Below are positions 62,208 to 64,000 of a stretch of 64,000 nt of DNA, piece after piece. The DNA comes from an uncultured Massilia sp. (GTDB taxonomy: Bacteria; Pseudomonadota; Gammaproteobacteria; Burkholderiales; Burkholderiaceae), in assembly GCA_946481275.1 (NCBI GenBank), contig CAMLMV010000002.1, positions 209,095-273,094 on the forward strand, written 5' to 3'. The position numbers and the translations under genes were made by a program. The notes beneath the pieces are model-generated. The model was not told the origin of the DNA, ran no database searches, and saw only the letters and a list, made by a program, of their open reading frames with translations. How positions within the stretch are numbered: the first letter of the stretch is position 1; the number at the start of each line of letters is the position of its first letter.

Positions 62208-63956
62208 ATGGTGATGGGACCGGACAAGGAAGATGCCCTCAAACAGGGCCTGGAGGAACAGGGCGGCGGCCAGAGCTTCGGCGTGCGCGCCGACGGCGCG
62301 ATCGAGGGCAATGCCTACGAGCCCATGGGCAACCCCGGCGTCAACCACTGGCAGGCCACGTACATCAACCGCGACGGACTGCAGGACCGCGGCAATATCT
62401 TCTTCGCCGCCGTCGAGATGACGCGCATGCCGATGACCATCACCGACCCGCGCCAGCCGGACAACCCGATCGTGTTCTGCAACGGGGCCTTCCTCGACCT
62501 CACGCACCACAAGGAAGAAGACGTCGTCGGCCGCAACTGCCGCTTCCTGCAAGGGCCGCAGACGGACCGCCGCACGGTGGACGAGGTGCGCAAGGCCGTC
62601 GCCGAGCAGCGCGCGGTCGCCGTCGACATCCTGAACTACAAGGCCGACGGCACGCCGTTCTGGAACGCCCTGTTCATCGGTCCGATCTTCGACCAGGACG
62701 GCCAGCTGCTGTATTTTTTCGCGTCGCAGATGGACGTCACGGAGCGCCGCACGTCCCAGGAATCGCACCTGCAGGCGCAGAAGATGGAAGCGATCGGCCA
62801 GTTGACGGCCGGCATGGCGCACGACTTCAACAACCTGCTGCAGGTCATCAACGGCAACCTGGAGGTCGCGCTGATCAGCCTCGACAAGCCGGATGCGGCG
62901 CGCAGCGCGCTCGAACGGGCCCAGCGCGCGGCCATGCGCGCGGGGCGGCTCACCCAGCAGCTGCTGACGTTCGCGCGCAAGCAGCGGCTGGAACCCAGGC
63001 CCGTCAACATCAACAACCTCGTCGTGGAATTCTCCGAGATGCTCGTGCGCACCTTGGGCGACAAGGTCGACCTGCGCCTCGACCTGCGTCCCGGCCTGCC
63101 GCTGTGCCACCTCGACCCGACGCACCTGGAGATGGCGCTGCTGAACGTCTTGATCAACGCGCGCGACGCCATGCCGGACGGCGGCCAGGTGACGGTCGGC
63201 ACGGCCATCGTGCGCGGCGAGGAGCGCATCAGGCGCCACAACCTGGCGCCCGGCACCTACGTCGACCTGTGCGTGGTCGACAAGGGCGTCGGCATGCCGC
63301 CCGAAGTCCTGCAGCGCGCGACGGAGCCCTTCTTCACGACCAAGGGACCGGGCACGGGCCTCGGCCTGGCGATGGTGCACGGCTTCGTGCAGCAGTCGCA
63401 CGGCCGCCTGGAAATCGACAGCAAGCCGGGCGAAGGCACGACGGTACGCATGATCTTCCCCGTGGCCGACAACGGCCAGGACGGCACCGGCGGCACGGAC
63501 CCGGACCAGGACGCCGCGCCGCCCGGCGCGGACGACGTGGGAGGCAACCGGCCCAGCGTGCTCGTCGTCGAGGACAACGACGACGTGCGCGAGCTGGCGG
63601 AAAGCGTGCTGGGGATGGCCGGCTACGCGGTGCAGACGGCCGCCAGCGGCGAACAGGCGCTGGACCTGCTGCGCCAGGGCGCGCGCGTCGATCTGCTGTT
63701 CACGGACGTGATCATGCCGGGCGGGATGAACGGCCTGCAGCTCGTCGACGCCGCGCGCCGGCTGCGCCCGCGCCTGCCGGTGCTCGTCACGACCGGCTAC
63801 ATGGACGAGTTGCCGGAACGCGGCCAGGGCCCGCGGCTGAACATCCTCGCCAAGCCGTACAGGCATGGCGACCTGCTGGAGCGGGTAGAGGCGGCGTTAG
63901 GGTTTAATCAGTTCGACGGGAACTTAGCCAAATCTGCGCAGTCTCATGCAGTATGA
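62208..63956 (+). CDS. LOV-domain hybrid histidine kinase (blue-light sensor)
   Basis: The 582-aa product is soluble. A LOV/PAS domain (residues about 60-180) carries the photoactive Cys C111 in GRNCRFLQG, plus the FMN-contact segments FCNGAFLDLT and ILNYKADGTPFWNALFIGPI. A HisKA domain has the phospho-acceptor H205 in GMAHDFNN, followed by the ATPase with GVGMPPEVL and GTGLGLAMVHGF. A C-terminal receiver carries D500 in LLFTDVIMPGG. Such LOV-HK-REC proteins switch kinase activity in blue light. The receiver should end near ERVEAALG; the last 17 residues differ in base composition and may come from the next element. A TAAAAT box at 62161 is a possible -10. Confidence 0.94.
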   Translation: MVMGPDKEDALKQGLEEQGGGQSFGVRADGAIEGNAYEPMGNPGVNHWQATYINRDGLQDRGNIFFAAVEMTRMPMTITDPRQPDNPIVFCNGAFLDLTHHKEEDVVGRNCRFLQGPQTDRRTVDEVRKAVAEQRAVAVDILNYKADGTPFWNALFIGPIFDQDGQLLYFFASQMDVTERRTSQESHLQAQKMEAIGQLTAGMAHDFNNLLQVINGNLEVALISLDKPDAARSALERAQRAAMRAGRLTQQLLTFARKQRLEPRPVNINNLVVEFSEMLVRTLGDKVDLRLDLRPGLPLCHLDPTHLEMALLNVLINARDAMPDGGQVTVGTAIVRGEERIRRHNLAPGTYVDLCVVDKGVGMPPEVLQRATEPFFTTKGPGTGLGLAMVHGFVQQSHGRLEIDSKPGEGTTVRMIFPVADNGQDGTGGTDPDQDAAPPGADDVGGNRPSVLVVEDNDDVRELAESVLGMAGYAVQTAASGEQALDLLRQGARVDLLFTDVIMPGGMNGLQLVDAARRLRPRLPVLVTTGYMDELPERGQGPRLNILAKPYRHGDLLERVEAALGFNQFDGNLAKSAQSHAV

Positions 63957-64000
63957 GCAAGCTTCTTTCCATTGGCGCCGCCGCCAAGGCACTCGGGGTC
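63953..64000 (+). CDS. Start of an HTH (MerR/IS607-resolvase-like) protein, cut by the window edge
   Basis: Sixteen codons are present: MSKLLSIGAAAKALGV. This matches the N-terminal helix-turn-helix of MerR-type proteins, and in particular IS607-family serine recombinases (pattern LLSIGEAAKxLGV). The ATG overlaps the stop of the LOV kinase as ATGA. The local bases are poorer in G/C than the kinase gene. A stand-alone MerR regulator or excisionase is also possible. Confidence 0.5.
   Translation, partial: MSKLLSIGAAAKALGV

Overview
The window is high-GC DNA from a betaproteobacterium, most likely a Massilia/Duganella-type member of the Oxalobacteraceae. This rests on the conserved hemF-nadD-rsfS-rlmH-maf-rng gene order, DUF4214 proteins next to a type I secretion system, and many acyltransferases, glycosyltransferases and glycoside hydrolases. 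Coding density is high. I see no rRNA, tRNA or CRISPR array. A mobile-element recombinase may begin at the right edge.

Layout. (1) 1-861: a broken-off GH74-like lipoprotein. (2) 1297-6159: a housekeeping run from haem synthesis to RNase G. (3) 6235-11151: a Tat-exported GH2 glycosidase, a GT9 glycosyltransferase and a small secreted protein. (4) 11154-18792, minus strand: an NAD-type formate dehydrogenase operon (fdhB-fdhA-fdhD) coupled by ATGA overlaps to a tungstate ABC transporter (tupB-tupC-tupA). (5) 18879-25421: an acyl-CoA synthetase, a serine hydrolase, a 78-aa protein, a GH1-RmlD fusion, and a VirK/DUF535 gene preceded by a 32-codon leader ORF and three GTTAC repeats at 10-bp spacing. 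(6) 25466-30382: lipid A/LPS genes (waaF, msbA, an O-antigen ligase/polymerase, a GT2). (7) 30333-39687: a chemoreceptor, a methyltransferase, dnaE, a MipA-like porin, an acyltransferase and trhO. (8) 39779-53217: a type I secretion/S-layer-like locus and a FecR / CHASE2-adenylate cyclase / TPR-barrel / Crp module. (9) 53219-62123: an ABC-exported polysaccharide cluster. (10) 62208-63956: a LOV-domain blue-light hybrid histidine kinase, then the first 16 codons of an HTH protein.

The most interesting part is 39779-53217. A Cys-free, Ala/Thr/Asp-rich 655-aa DUF4214 protein lies upstream of a complete type I secretion system (ABC, HlyD, TolC), with a second, shorter DUF4214 protein beyond it. 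TGTGA-N6-TCACA boxes (Crp type) lie upstream of the big DUF4214 gene and of the transporter operon, each about 40 bp before a plausible start site. A near-match lies between fecR and the cyclase gene. The same locus encodes a membrane CHASE2-adenylate cyclase with adenine-selecting residues and a Crp-family regulator that keeps the cAMP-binding residues and the SRETV-x-R recognition helix. I read this as a self-contained cAMP circuit controlling a secreted surface layer. The parts and the boxes are visible in the sequence; the circuit is inference.

Other points of note are the probable tungsten dependence of the formate dehydrogenase, an export cluster with a layout like E. coli O9a (Wzt with C-terminal domain, methyltransferase plus coiled coil, multi-domain mannosyltransferase-like enzyme), and a likely OmpR/PhoP-type operator before the virK-like gene.
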